Shown: piece by piece, positions 45,046 through 53,922 of the stretch
Layout of the letters: each line of letters begins with the position of its first letter
How positions within the stretch are numbered: the stretch's first letter is position 1
Assembly: GCF_001953985.1 (NCBI RefSeq)
Contig: NZ_MBEI01000062.1
Coordinates: forward strand, 26,535-90,534
DNA length: 64,000 bases
Direction: 5' to 3'
Source: Mycobacterium colombiense
GTDB taxonomy: Bacteria; Actinomycetota; Actinomycetes; Mycobacteriales; Mycobacteriaceae
Translations under genes and position numbers: made by a program
Notes under the pieces: model-generated
Seen by the model: the letters and a program-made list of their open reading frames with translations, nothing else
Told to the model about the DNA's origin: nothing
Database searches by the model: none

Positions 45046-46239
45046 ATGCAACTGCAATACCTCAACGTCCCGGCCCTGATTGGCGTGGCCGGCGGCAACC
45101 CCTGGGCGATCAATGCGAGCCTGCAGGCGGGCAGCCCGTCGCAGATTTCGAACCTGGCCGAGGCGTTTCGGCGCGCCGGCCGATGCACGAAGGAGGCCAA
45201 CGACGCGTTCGAGCGGGCCCGCACCCGCTTGGAGGCCGCCTGGAACCACCAGAATGGCGATCATCCGATCACCGGCTCCGATGAAGTGCAGCGGGTGACG
45301 AAAACCCTTGGGGCGCAGTCGCTGCAGATCCCGAAGATCGGTGCGGACCTGGAGAACATCGCCGCGACGTTGGCCGAGGCACAGCAAGCCGCTTCCGGCC
45401 AGATCGCGTCGCTGGAAGCAAAGCTGCAAAACCTCGACGCTCTGATCGGCGAAGCCGACGAGATGGAAGACGACGACGACCTCAGCCAGGCCGACTTCGA
45501 TGCGCTCGAGGCGTTTATCGCCGAATGCGAAGACGACGCCGTTGCTGACACCAAAGCCGCGCTGACCCGGCTGCAAGCGACACGCGACGGATACTCCAAG
45601 TCGTTTCAGGACGCGATGGGCACCCTGCACGCGGACGGATATGACGCTGTCGGCACCCAGGCGGGACCCGGCCCGACGGGACCCGGCCCGGCAGCGGGCG
45701 AGCCGCCCGGCGGGGGCCCCAAGTTGACCCCGACGCCGGCGGACGTAGCGATCGCGGGTGCGGGCGCGGTGGCCGGAGGTACCGCTGACGGTGTGCGTCA
45801 GGCGGCGACCAACCTGATCGCCGAGTCTCCCGGCACGGGTCCCGGAAAGGCCGATCCGGGCTTATTGAAGTGGCTGGAGGATCCCAAGATCGGTGGCGTC
45901 GAGATCACGGGATTCTCCCGTCTCGGCGGGGTGGTCGCTGCCGCCAGCGCGGTACCCGCCGTCATGTCCGATATCCATGACGGCAACTCCGTGCCGGAGG
46001 CCGTCACCCGGGAGGGCGTGGGCGTCGCCGCCGGGCTATGGGCGGGTGCCGAGATTGGTGCGGCGGTCGGATCGGTCGTTCCGGGGGCCGGGACCGCGGT
46101 CGGCCTGGTGGTCGGCGCCGGCGCCGGAGCGGTCGCCAGCTACCTGGCATCCAAGGGCGTCGAAGCGGCCTGGCACCCGGTCGCGGACGCGGTCGGTAGC
46201 GCGGTGCACGGCGTGGAATCGGTCTTCGGTTTCGGGTAG
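45046..46239 (+). CDS. Helical N-terminus plus glycine-zipper protein, possible secreted effector
   Basis: 397 residues, not a family I can name. Residues 1-200 are almost all helix with heptad-like Ala/Leu spacing (IGADLENIAATLAEAQQAA; SLEAKLQNLDALIGEADE) and an acidic block (EMEDDDDLSQ, about 142-151), recalling the WXG100/LXG-like export domains used by type VII secretion. A Pro/Gly linker (about 205-228, PGPTGPGPAAGEPPGGGP) follows. The C-terminal 150 residues are Gly/Ala-rich with repeated small-xxx-small spacing (GAEIGAAVGSVVPGAGTAVG; VGAGAGAVASYLA), the glycine-zipper pattern of membrane-inserting proteins. Two partner genes follow with short gaps. Secretion and toxicity are inference; it could also be a structural membrane protein. 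Confidence 0.6.
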   Translation: MQLQYLNVPALIGVAGGNPWAINASLQAGSPSQISNLAEAFRRAGRCTKEANDAFERARTRLEAAWNHQNGDHPITGSDEVQRVTKTLGAQSLQIPKIGADLENIAATLAEAQQAASGQIASLEAKLQNLDALIGEADEMEDDDDLSQADFDALEAFIAECEDDAVADTKAALTRLQATRDGYSKSFQDAMGTLHADGYDAVGTQAGPGPTGPGPAAGEPPGGGPKLTPTPADVAIAGAGAVAGGTADGVRQAATNLIAESPGTGPGKADPGLLKWLEDPKIGGVEITGFSRLGGVVAAASAVPAVMSDIHDGNSVPEAVTREGVGVAAGLWAGAEIGAAVGSVVPGAGTAVGLVVGAGAGAVASYLASKGVEAAWHPVADAVGSAVHGVESVFGFG

Positions 46240-46250
46240 GGGCACGTTCG

Positions 46251-46811
46251 ATGCGATTCGATGAGTTCGTGCAGGAATCCGGCGTCCCGGTGTCCCCGGT
46301 CGACCGGTTCGTCGGATATGTGCTGGATGTGGGGTTACCGCCGGGCTGGGAACCCTTCGACTCCGCGGTCGGAGCCCGTGTATGGGTCTGTCGCAACGAT
46401 CCGTGCATCGACGTGTTCTGCGCCAACGCGGTGTTGACGATGCATCGGGTCGAGGCCGCGCTGGACCCCGCCGAAGCGTTCGCCATGCTGGTCGAGCAGC
46501 AATCGCAGACGGCGCCGGGCTGTCGTGAACTGCGCCGCGAACTAACCGCGGCCACCGAAGGCGCCGGAATCGCGGGAATGCTCGCGATGCAGATCGCGCA
46601 TGAACTCGGGATCGTCGACAGCGTGTCACGATCGAGGATCATCACGGCCGAACAGGAGACGCTGATCGCGCAATTGACGGTGACCGCGCTGCACGATTCA
46701 CCGGTGGACAGGGCACAGAACTGGCTCGAGGTCCGACCGGGTCCGGCGGCAGTCCCCGCCCCCGCCGGCCAGCACCGCACAGCGGTAATCGCGGAGCGGG
46801 ACGGTCACTGA
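46251..46811 (+). CDS. LpqN/LpqT-like soluble protein
   Basis: 186 residues without a signal or lipobox. The middle resembles the fold of mycobacterial LpqN/LpqT lipoproteins: PPGWEPFDS, then VWVCRNDPCIDVFCANAVLTMHR (in outline CRNDP and CANAVLTM), then DPAEAFAMLVEQQ, and a late TVTALHDSPVD strand. In those lipoproteins the domain faces outside and binds hydrophobic or export partners; here it would be cytosolic. Two Cys near ANAVL may form a disulfide. It follows the helical/glycine-zipper gene by 12 bases and shares TGATG with the next gene, so all three are one transcript. Chaperone or partner of the upstream protein is a reasonable guess. Confidence 0.6.
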   Translation: MRFDEFVQESGVPVSPVDRFVGYVLDVGLPPGWEPFDSAVGARVWVCRNDPCIDVFCANAVLTMHRVEAALDPAEAFAMLVEQQSQTAPGCRELRRELTAATEGAGIAGMLAMQIAHELGIVDSVSRSRIITAEQETLIAQLTVTALHDSPVDRAQNWLEVRPGPAAVPAPAGQHRTAVIAERDGH

Positions 46812-47545
46812 TGGCCGGTGGCGGGACGAAAGGCGGTTGGGGCCGGGTGCTGCGCTACTCCTTCGGAGGCTTCCTGTGCCTGGCGGCTGGCATCAACGTG
46901 CTGGTCGGATCGACCTGGTATCTGCCTCTCGGCGTCGCCGTCAGCGGCGCCATCATCCTGATCGGGGGGCAGCGCCGGATCTTCCGCCCCGGGGTCAGCC
47001 GAAACGGTGACGAGATCATCTGTCGCTACATTCCCTGGTACGAGGGCAACGCGTACATCGCGCTAGTGCTGGTCCCCCTGCTGGGGGTCGCCTCTCTTGC
47101 GGCGGGGTATGCGCCCGGCAATCCGGCGTGGCTCCGTTTCCTCGGCATCCTCATCTTGGCCGTGACCCCGCTGACCGGGTACGGCATCGTTCGCATGTGG
47201 CGTCGCTGCCTTCTCGGCATTACCCGGACGGCGTTGACCGTGCGGTTGCCCGAGCGAAAGAGCGAGTTGACCGAGATCCGGCGCGAGCTGGTCGAGTCGA
47301 TCGAGCCCAAGCTCATCCCGCAGCCGCGGGGTGGTCGCTCGCTGCAAGTCGCAATCGCCTACCGCCCCGTGGACGCCGGCGGTGACACCGCCAAGACCGT
47401 GATGCTCGGGCTGCGGCTGAGCGTTCCGCCGGTCAACCTCGTCAACGCACTCACGGCCTGGAGAGACGGCGCCCGCGACGACCCGAGCGAGCTGCTGGAT
47501 CGGATCGAAGGGATTCTTCGAGGAAGCCCGACGGCTGGCGAATGA
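46811..47545 (+). CDS. Four-helix membrane protein with cytoplasmic domain
   Basis: 244 residues. Four hydrophobic segments: about 18-33, 36-53, 79-98 and 106-125, followed by a cytoplasmic domain that begins with an Arg-rich hairpin (MWRRCLLGITRTALTVRLPERK) and looks like a bacterial PH-type domain (strands TALTVRL; SLQVAIAYRP; VMLGLRLSVPP, then a helix LVNALTAWRDGARD). It starts at the stop of the preceding gene (TGATG), so it is expressed together with the two upstream genes. As membrane partner of a possible pore-forming protein it could be an immunity protein (inference). Confidence 0.65.
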   Translation: MAGGGTKGGWGRVLRYSFGGFLCLAAGINVLVGSTWYLPLGVAVSGAIILIGGQRRIFRPGVSRNGDEIICRYIPWYEGNAYIALVLVPLLGVASLAAGYAPGNPAWLRFLGILILAVTPLTGYGIVRMWRRCLLGITRTALTVRLPERKSELTEIRRELVESIEPKLIPQPRGGRSLQVAIAYRPVDAGGDTAKTVMLGLRLSVPPVNLVNALTAWRDGARDDPSELLDRIEGILRGSPTAGE

Positions 47546-47554
47546 CCTGCCCGA

Positions 47555-48205
47555 TCAGAGCTTGGAGCCCAGCCCCGCGATCAGATTGATCGTCACCGCC
47601 AGGACCACCGCCCCCAGCAGGTAGGACACCAGCGCATGGCGCAAGACCGTCGCCCTGATCGACGCCAAGCCGATCTCGGTGTCCGACACCTGGTACGTCA
47701 TGCCGACGGTGAAGGCGAGATAGGCGAAATCCCGGAAGCGGGGCGGCTCGGGATCGTGAAAGTTGATGCCGCCCGGGTCATCCGAGTAATAGAGCCGCGC
47801 GTAGTGCACCGAGTACAACGTGTGCACGGCCACCCAGGACGCTGCAACGGTCAGGACGCCGACGACGGCGGCAGCCAAGGCTTCATGGCCCGAGCGTGAA
47901 CCCGCGGCCACCACGTAGCCGACGCCGCCCAGGCTCGCCATGCTCGCCGACAGGATGACCGCGTCGGCGACCCACCGGGTCGGATCCTCCCGCGTTGCCC
48001 ATCGGCACGTCTGCGCGGCGTCCATGCCGAGCAGGCTGAGGTGCGTCCACGCCGCATACAGTCCGGCGGTGACGATCCAGCCGGCCAGCGCGTACCGCCA
48101 ACCGACCGTGTTGCCCACCACGACAGCGACGGCGACTCCGACGGCCACGCAGACCGATATCCGGACCGCGACCGTATCTCGCAACAGTTTCACCAGGGAA
48201 TCCAC
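47555..48205 (-). CDS. DUF1345-family membrane protein
   Basis: 216-residue membrane protein with four to five helices. The family signature is DFAYLAFTVGMTYQVSDTEI (about 159-178), with HTLYSVHYARLYY before it, characteristic of DUF1345. Function unknown. GTG start at 48205. Its stop is nine bases from the convergent membrane protein gene. Confidence 0.85.
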   Translation of the reverse strand: MDSLVKLLRDTVAVRISVCVAVGVAVAVVVGNTVGWRYALAGWIVTAGLYAAWTHLSLLGMDAAQTCRWATREDPTRWVADAVILSASMASLGGVGYVVAAGSRSGHEALAAAVVGVLTVAASWVAVHTLYSVHYARLYYSDDPGGINFHDPEPPRFRDFAYLAFTVGMTYQVSDTEIGLASIRATVLRHALVSYLLGAVVLAVTINLIAGLGSKL

Positions 48206-48283
48206 GACCTTGACCTAACCACCAACACGTCGAGCAGGGTTGGCATCAGGAGATTGGCAGGTGTGGTCAGTACCATCGGTGCC

Positions 48284-48820
48284 GTGGCATCCAATGGCCC
48301 ACGCGACGACTTCCACAACCAGCCGACGCAGCATGGCGACTTCGGTGTGAGCGAACAGCCACCGACCGGCGAGATTCCGCCGGCCGGTCCCCCGCCCGAG
48401 GGATTCGAGCAGTCCAGCGACGTGGACCCGTTTGACCAGGAAGCCGAGCCGACACCCTGGTATCGCAAGCCCAAAATGCTGATCGCCTGGCTAGTCTCTG
48501 TCCTCATCCTGATCGCGTTGATCGTCTTCGGCATCATCGAGCTCATCAACGGACAACAGAACGTTCCCCACGCGCCCAAAACGACGACGCCGACCAGCAC
48601 GACGACAACCACGACGACGACCCCGACCACCACCACGACCACCACGTCCTCGCCCAGCAGCAGCGCCGAACAGCCGCCGGTGCAGCAGCCGACGCAGCAG
48701 CAGCCCACCGGGGGACAGACGCAGCAGCCCACGCACCACCACCATGTGCCGCAGCTGCCGTCGGTGATCACCATTCCCGGGGTGCCGAATCCGGTCACGG
48801 TGCCGCCGGGCCTGCGGTAG
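48284..48820 (+). CDS. Single-pass membrane protein with Thr/Pro/Gln-rich extracytoplasmic tail
   Basis: 178 residues. A hydrophilic N-terminus (1-64), one transmembrane helix (about 65-85, LIAWLVSVLILIALIVFGII) and an outside tail dominated by Thr (runs of up to eight), then Pro/Gln/Ser and a short His run (THHHHVP), finishing in a Pro/Val-rich end (PNPVTVPPGLR). No domain is visible. GTG at 48284 fits the N-terminus best, although a GTG at 48263 is possible. Such tails in mycobacteria often cross the peptidoglycan and are O-mannosylated; that is inference. It precedes an Hsp70-like gene with a related tail. Confidence 0.7.
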   Translation: MASNGPRDDFHNQPTQHGDFGVSEQPPTGEIPPAGPPPEGFEQSSDVDPFDQEAEPTPWYRKPKMLIAWLVSVLILIALIVFGIIELINGQQNVPHAPKTTTPTSTTTTTTTTPTTTTTTTSSPSSSAEQPPVQQPTQQQPTGGQTQQPTHHHHVPQLPSVITIPGVPNPVTVPPGLR

Positions 48821-48953
48821 CGGGTCGGTGTCGAACCCGATCACGGTTCCACCGCGCACCGCCGGCGAAGCCCTACACTCGCTGCAATCCACGGTCGCTA
48901 CGGTGAGGATCAGCGTGCGACGGCAACGGACGACTGACACAGGGGTGTAGCAG

Positions 48954-50639
48954 ATGAGCGAGTCGCTCGGGCTATCGATCGGAGTGGCCAACCTGGTTGC
49001 CGCCCGCGCGGGCAGCGCTCCGATAACCCGCAGCTCCGTACTGACCCTGTTCGAACAGCGGCCCACGGAAGTTGGCCTGCCAGAAGAGAATCCGAACCTG
49101 ACCGAACCCGGCCTGGTGCTGCGGGGCTTCGTCGAACGCGTCGGCGACCGCGCGCCGCTGGTGGCGGCCGACGGCACCAAGTACCTCGGTGCGGCGCTGA
49201 CGGTCGAGGCGATCGAGGCCATGGCCCGCGCGGTCGGCTACGGGACACCGATCACCATCGCGGTGCCCGCCTATTGGACCGACGACCAATTCGCGGCGCT
49301 GCGCGAGGAGTTCTTCGCCCAGTCCGACCTGGCACGCGGCGGGGTGGCGCCGATGCTGGTGTCCGACGCCACGGCCGCGCTCGCCGCGCTGCGCGGCACG
49401 CCGGGATTCGCGGCCGACGGCGTTATTGCGCTGTGCGACTTCGGCGCCGGCGGCACCACCGTCACCTTGATGGACGCCAAGGCCGGCTTTGCGTCCGTCG
49501 GGCAGGCCACGCGGTACACCGATTTCTCCGGCGACGCGATCGATCAGCTCATCCTGGATCACCTGCTGGCCTCCGACGTCAGCACCGCCATGCTCGGCGG
49601 CACCGCGCGGGTGGGGTCGCAGGCCCGCCTGCTCGGCGCCTGCCGCCGCGCCAAGGAACAGTTGTCGAGGGCCGCGGTGGGCACCATCGCGGGGGCATCC
49701 GGCGACGGTGCCCAGTTGTCCCGCACCGAATTCGAGCAACTGATCTCCGCCCCGCTGGACCGTCTCCTCGCGTCGGTCGATCAGTCGTTGCGGCGCAACG
49801 CAATTCCGAACGCCAGGCTGAGCGCCGTGGCGATCGCCGGCGGTGGCGCGAACATCCCCCTGCTCAAGGCGCGGTTGGGGCAGCGCTTCGGGGTGCCGGT
49901 GCACAGCACCGCCCAGCCCGCCCTCAGCGCCGCCCTGGGCGCGGCGGTGCTCGGCCCGCATTACGCGTCGGGGGCAGCCCCGACCGCCGCGGCCGCCGCC
50001 GTGGAGACACCGACCGAGATGGTCGGCACCGCCGGGCTCGACATGACCCAGGCCGCCTGGGCGGCCCAGGCCACCGACGTCGATGACGCCCTGGCCTGGT
50101 CGCAGGACGCCGACCACGACGAGCCGGTGCCCTACACCGGCCGCGACGCCACGGGCGAGTACGCCAATGAGGCAAGGGAATTCGACGACGCGACGGGCAG
50201 CCGCTACGCCTCCGGCCAGGGGAAACTGCCCTGGTACAAACGCACGGCGCTGGTGTTGAGCGTGGCCGGAGCGGGCGCGGCGGTGCTGGTGGCCCTGATA
50301 TTGGCGATCAACCTGCTGCTCACCAAGTCCACCCCGGTCGCTCCCACGTCGCCGCCCACGTCGCCGCCCAGCCAACCGTCGCAGACGGTGACCATCACCG
50401 GGCCGAACGACAGCACCACCGTCACCGTCGTCCCCGCTCCGCCGCCAGCGTCCAGCGAGGCGCCGGCCACCACCACGACGACGCCCGCGCCGGCGCCGTC
50501 GACCACGACCACGACGGCGCCGCCGCCGAGCACGACGACCACCACCGCCGCGCCCACCACGACGACGCAGGCAACCACCACCGCGGCGCCGACGACCACG
50601 CGCTCACGACCGATCTTTCAACCCCCGTTCGGGCGCTGA
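48954..50639 (+). CDS. Hsp70-like ATPase with transmembrane helix and Thr/Pro tail (Rv0312-like)
   Basis: 561 residues. Residues 1-350 form an actin/Hsp70-like ATPase domain: LSIGVANLVAARAG replaces the first phosphate loop, VPAYWTDDQFAALREEFF is the helix of the second, LCDFGAGGTTVTLMDA is the DxGxGT-like third, and AIAGGGANIPLL the last. A transmembrane helix (about 431-451) follows, then an outside tail of Thr/Pro/Ala repeats. The substrate-binding domain of Hsp70 is absent. This architecture matches Rv0312-type proteins of M. tuberculosis. It may sense or signal through the membrane, or anchor an ATPase at the envelope. ATG at 48954, about 15 bases after GGGTGTAG. Confidence 0.75.
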   Translation: MSESLGLSIGVANLVAARAGSAPITRSSVLTLFEQRPTEVGLPEENPNLTEPGLVLRGFVERVGDRAPLVAADGTKYLGAALTVEAIEAMARAVGYGTPITIAVPAYWTDDQFAALREEFFAQSDLARGGVAPMLVSDATAALAALRGTPGFAADGVIALCDFGAGGTTVTLMDAKAGFASVGQATRYTDFSGDAIDQLILDHLLASDVSTAMLGGTARVGSQARLLGACRRAKEQLSRAAVGTIAGASGDGAQLSRTEFEQLISAPLDRLLASVDQSLRRNAIPNARLSAVAIAGGGANIPLLKARLGQRFGVPVHSTAQPALSAALGAAVLGPHYASGAAPTAAAAAVETPTEMVGTAGLDMTQAAWAAQATDVDDALAWSQDADHDEPVPYTGRDATGEYANEAREFDDATGSRYASGQGKLPWYKRTALVLSVAGAGAAVLVALILAINLLLTKSTPVAPTSPPTSPPSQPSQTVTITGPNDSTTVTVVPAPPPASSEAPATTTTTPAPAPSTTTTTAPPPSTTTTTAAPTTTTQATTTAAPTTTRSRPIFQPPFGR

Positions 50640-50890
50640 CAGGTCGAATTACCCCCAGGCCGGCAAAGGGCCCCGCTAAAGGGTCATTTAACGAAATTTT
50701 GGTGGCGCTCATCACTCCGACAAGCGTCACATTGGGTTAGTGGGTATTAACCAGCAGGCCAGAGGCATCGGCGAACGGCAAGTTAGGGCAGCCTTTCTCG
50801 CGCGGAAAGCTGCGAAGATGTAACTATGAGCGGGGCTTAAGCAGGCAAATAAGCACGAGCCGAATTATCTATGCATTGGGGAGAACTTCT

Positions 50891-53890
50891 GTGACGACGC
50901 AGATGCTCATCAGGCTGATCGTGGGCATGGGCATGACGCTGGTCGTGGCCGCACTCGCCGCACGGCGTGTCCTGTGGCTGTTCAAGCTGATCACGTCCGG
51001 GAGGCCGGCCCCGGGGCACACCGACGAACCGGGCAAACGCGTCTGGGCGGAGGTCTCCGAGGTCTTCGGCCAACGCAAGCTGTTGAAATGGTCCATCCCC
51101 GGCCTGGCGCACTTCTTCACCATGTGGGGCTTCTTCATCCTGCTGACGGTCTACATCGAGGCCTACGGTCTGCTGTTCCAGGACAACTTCCACATCCCGA
51201 TCATCGGCCGCTGGGACGCGCTGGGCTTCCTGCAGGACTTCTTCGCGACCGCGGTCTTCCTCGGCATCGTCACCTTCGCCATCATCCGGTTGATGCGCAG
51301 CCCGAAGGAGATCGGACGCGAGTCACGGTTCTACGGCTCGCACACCGGCGGTGCCTGGCTGGTGCTGTTCATGATCTTCAACGTCGTCTTCACCTATGTG
51401 TTCGTGCGCGGGGCCGCGGTCAACAACGGCACGCTGCCCTACGGCAACGGCGCCTTCCTGTCGCAACTGTTCGGCGCCATCCTGCGACCGCTGGGCCAGC
51501 CCGCCAACGAGATCATCGAAACGACTGCGCTGCTGCTGCATATCTTGGTCATGCTGGCGTTCCTCATCATCGTGCTGCACTCCAAGCACATGCACATCTT
51601 CACGGCGCCCATCAACGTCATCTTCAAGCGGCTGCCCAACGGGCTCGGTCCGCTGCTGCCGCTGGAGTACGACGGCAAGCCAATCGACTTCGAAAACCCG
51701 CCGGACGACGCCGAATTCGGTCGCGGCAAGATCGAGGACTTCAGCTGGAAAGCCATGCTGGACTTCGCCACCTGTACCGAGTGCGGGCGCTGCCAGTCGC
51801 AGTGCCCGGCGTGGAACACCGGCAAGCCGCTGTCGCCCAAGCTCGTCATCATGGACCTGCGCGACCACTGGATGGCCAAGGCGCCCTACATCCTGGGCGA
51901 TAAGGAAAGCCCCCTCGAGAGCACGCCGGAAGGCGGTGTCGGCGAGGAACTGTCCGGGGAGAAGCACGCCGAGGCCCACCACGTTCCCGAGTCCGGCTTC
52001 GGCCGCGTCATGGGATCCGGCCCCGAGCAGGCCAACCGGCCGCTGGTCGGCACCGAGGAACAGGGCGGCGTCATCGACCCCGACGTGCTGTGGTCCTGCG
52101 TGTCCTGCGGCGCCTGCGTGGAGCAGTGCCCGGTGGACATCGAGCACGTCGATCACATCATCGACATGCGCCGCTACCAGGTGATGATGGAGTCGGAGTT
52201 CCCCTCCGAGCTGTCGGTGCTGTTCAAGAACCTGGAAACCAAGGGCAACCCGTGGGGCCAGAACGCGTCGGACCGCACCAGCTGGATCGACGAGGTCGAC
52301 TTCGACGTGCCGGTCTACGGCGAGGACGTCGACAGCTTCGACGGGTTCGAGTACCTGTTCTGGGTGGGTTGCGCCGGCGCCTACGACGACAAGGCCAAGA
52401 AGACCACCAAGGCCGTCGCCGAGCTGCTGGCAATCGCCGGCGTGAAATACCTGGTGCTCGGCACCGGCGAGTCCTGCAACGGCGACTCCGCCCGCCGCTC
52501 GGGCAACGAGTTCCTGTTCCAGCAGCTGGCCGCCCAGGCCGTCGAGACCCTGGACGGGCTGTTCGAGGGCACCGAGACCGTCGACCGCAAGATCGTCGTC
52601 ACCTGCCCGCACTGCTTCAACACCCTGGGCCGCGAGTACCGCCAGCTCGGCGCGAACTACTCGGTGCTGCACCACACCCAGCTGCTCAACCGGCTTATCC
52701 GGGATAACAAGCTGGTGCCGGTCACCCCGGTGTCGCAGGACATCACCTATCACGACCCCTGCTACCTGGGCCGGCACAACAAGGTCTACGAGGCGCCGCG
52801 CGAGCTGATCGGGGCCGCGGGGGCGAACCTGACCGAGATGCCGCGGCACGCCGAGCGCAGCTTCTGCTGCGGCGCCGGCGGCGCGCGGATGTGGATGGAA
52901 GAGCACATCGGCAAGCGGATCAACCACGAGCGCGTCGACGAGGCGCTGGCCACCGGGGCCGCGACCGTGGCGACCGCCTGCCCGTTCTGCCGGGTGATGG
53001 TCACCGACGGCGTCAACGACCGGCAGGAAGAGGCCGGCCGCAGCGGTGTCGAGGTGCTCGACGTCGCGCAGATCCTGCTCGCGTCCCTCGAATACGACAA
53101 GGCGACGCTGCCGGAGAAGGGCACGGCCGCCAAGGAGGCCGAGAAGCGGGCGGCTGAGGCGCCCAAGGCAGCGACCGCCACGGCGACCGCACCCGCCGAG
53201 GCGCCGGCCGAGGAGGCACCCGCCAAGCCCGAGGCCGCCCCGAAGGCCGAGGCCGCCGCGGCTCCGGTCAAGGGGCTGGGCATCGCCGGCGGCGCCAAGA
53301 GGCCCGGCGCGAAGAAGGCGGCGGCCGAACCGGCCGGCGAGGCCACCGCTCAGGCGGCCGCCCCAGTCAAGGGACTGGGCATCGCCGGGGGCGCCAAGAG
53401 GCCCGGCGCGAAGAAGGCCGCACCGGCGGCCGAGACCGCCAAGGCCGATGCACCGGCCGAGGCAGGCGGCGAAGCCAAGGCACCCGCCGCACCGGTGAAG
53501 GGCCTGGGTCTGGCGGCGGGCGCCAAGCGACCCGGCGCCAAGAAGGCCGCACCGGCTGCCCCGAAAGCCGAAGCCCCCAAGGCCGAGGCGACCGCGGAAG
53601 CGGCCCCCGCCGCCGAGACCGAGACCAAGCCCGAGGCCAAGGCGCCCGCGGCGCCGGTCAAGGGACTGGGCATCGCTGCGGGCGCCAAGCGACCGGGTGC
53701 CAAGAAGGCGGCGCCGAAGGCCGAGGCCCCCAAGGCCGAGGCCGAGCCGACTGAGGCTCCCAAGGCCGAAGCCGAGCCGGCGCCGAAAGCGGAGCCGGCA
53801 AAGCAGTCCGACGGCGAAGAAGCGCCGCCGCCGCCACCCGTCAAAGGCCTGGGCATTGCCCGTGGGGCGCGTCCCCCGGGCAAGCGCTGA
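50891..53890 (+). CDS. Heterodisulfide-reductase-like Fe-S membrane protein (Rv0338c-like)
   Basis: 999 residues. Five or six N-terminal membrane helices (first about 5-22, then 60-85 and onward) resemble the NarI/HdrE-type cytochrome b subunit. Then two 4Fe-4S motifs: CTECGRCQSQCP and CVSCGACVEQCP (about 297-308 and 402-413), and two CCG domains of the HdrD/GlpC type (WVGCAGAYDD; CPHCFNTLG; DPCYLGRH; FCCGAGGARMWME; CPFCRVM). It should pass electrons between membrane quinones and a soluble redox partner. The C-terminal 225 residues are a low-complexity Ala/Lys/Pro tail with five PVKGLGIA-type repeats, longer than in the 882-residue M. tuberculosis protein. GTG at 50891 has GGGGAGAA upstream. 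Confidence 0.9.
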   Translation: MTTQMLIRLIVGMGMTLVVAALAARRVLWLFKLITSGRPAPGHTDEPGKRVWAEVSEVFGQRKLLKWSIPGLAHFFTMWGFFILLTVYIEAYGLLFQDNFHIPIIGRWDALGFLQDFFATAVFLGIVTFAIIRLMRSPKEIGRESRFYGSHTGGAWLVLFMIFNVVFTYVFVRGAAVNNGTLPYGNGAFLSQLFGAILRPLGQPANEIIETTALLLHILVMLAFLIIVLHSKHMHIFTAPINVIFKRLPNGLGPLLPLEYDGKPIDFENPPDDAEFGRGKIEDFSWKAMLDFATCTECGRCQSQCPAWNTGKPLSPKLVIMDLRDHWMAKAPYILGDKESPLESTPEGGVGEELSGEKHAEAHHVPESGFGRVMGSGPEQANRPLVGTEEQGGVIDPDVLWSCVSCGACVEQCPVDIEHVDHIIDMRRYQVMMESEFPSELSVLFKNLETKGNPWGQNASDRTSWIDEVDFDVPVYGEDVDSFDGFEYLFWVGCAGAYDDKAKKTTKAVAELLAIAGVKYLVLGTGESCNGDSARRSGNEFLFQQLAAQAVETLDGLFEGTETVDRKIVVTCPHCFNTLGREYRQLGANYSVLHHTQLLNRLIRDNKLVPVTPVSQDITYHDPCYLGRHNKVYEAPRELIGAAGANLTEMPRHAERSFCCGAGGARMWMEEHIGKRINHERVDEALATGAATVATACPFCRVMVTDGVNDRQEEAGRSGVEVLDVAQILLASLEYDKATLPEKGTAAKEAEKRAAEAPKAATATATAPAEAPAEEAPAKPEAAPKAEAAAAPVKGLGIAGGAKRPGAKKAAAEPAGEATAQAAAPVKGLGIAGGAKRPGAKKAAPAAETAKADAPAEAGGEAKAPAAPVKGLGLAAGAKRPGAKKAAPAAPKAEAPKAEATAEAAPAAETETKPEAKAPAAPVKGLGIAAGAKRPGAKKAAPKAEAPKAEAEPTEAPKAEAEPAPKAEPAKQSDGEEAPPPPPVKGLGIARGARPPGKR
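53261..53887 (+). repeat. Five-copy PVKGLGIA-GAKRPGAKK repeat in the Fe-S protein tail
   Basis: The unit PVKGLGIAxGAKRPGAKK appears four times almost identically, and a fifth, shortened copy (PVKGLGIARGARPPGKR) ends the protein. Spacers are Ala/Glu/Lys/Pro runs of 20-50 residues. The repeats are in frame and coding, so they are protein repeats, not mobile DNA. Likely a flexible basic tail that binds an acidic partner or a surface. Confidence 0.85.
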
Positions 53891-53922
53891 CCTGCGTCTT
53901 TCACGCTTGACAGCAAATTTCA

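Noticed and set aside
48190..48798. Cys/Gly/Val-rich minus-strand frame antisense to the Thr-rich membrane protein
   Set aside because: Its Cys and Val runs are just the reverse complement of Thr, Gln and Pro codon runs.
53261..53887. Repeats considered as a CRISPR-like or satellite array
   Set aside because: The repeats are in frame inside a gene, with variable Ala/Lys spacers; they are protein repeats.
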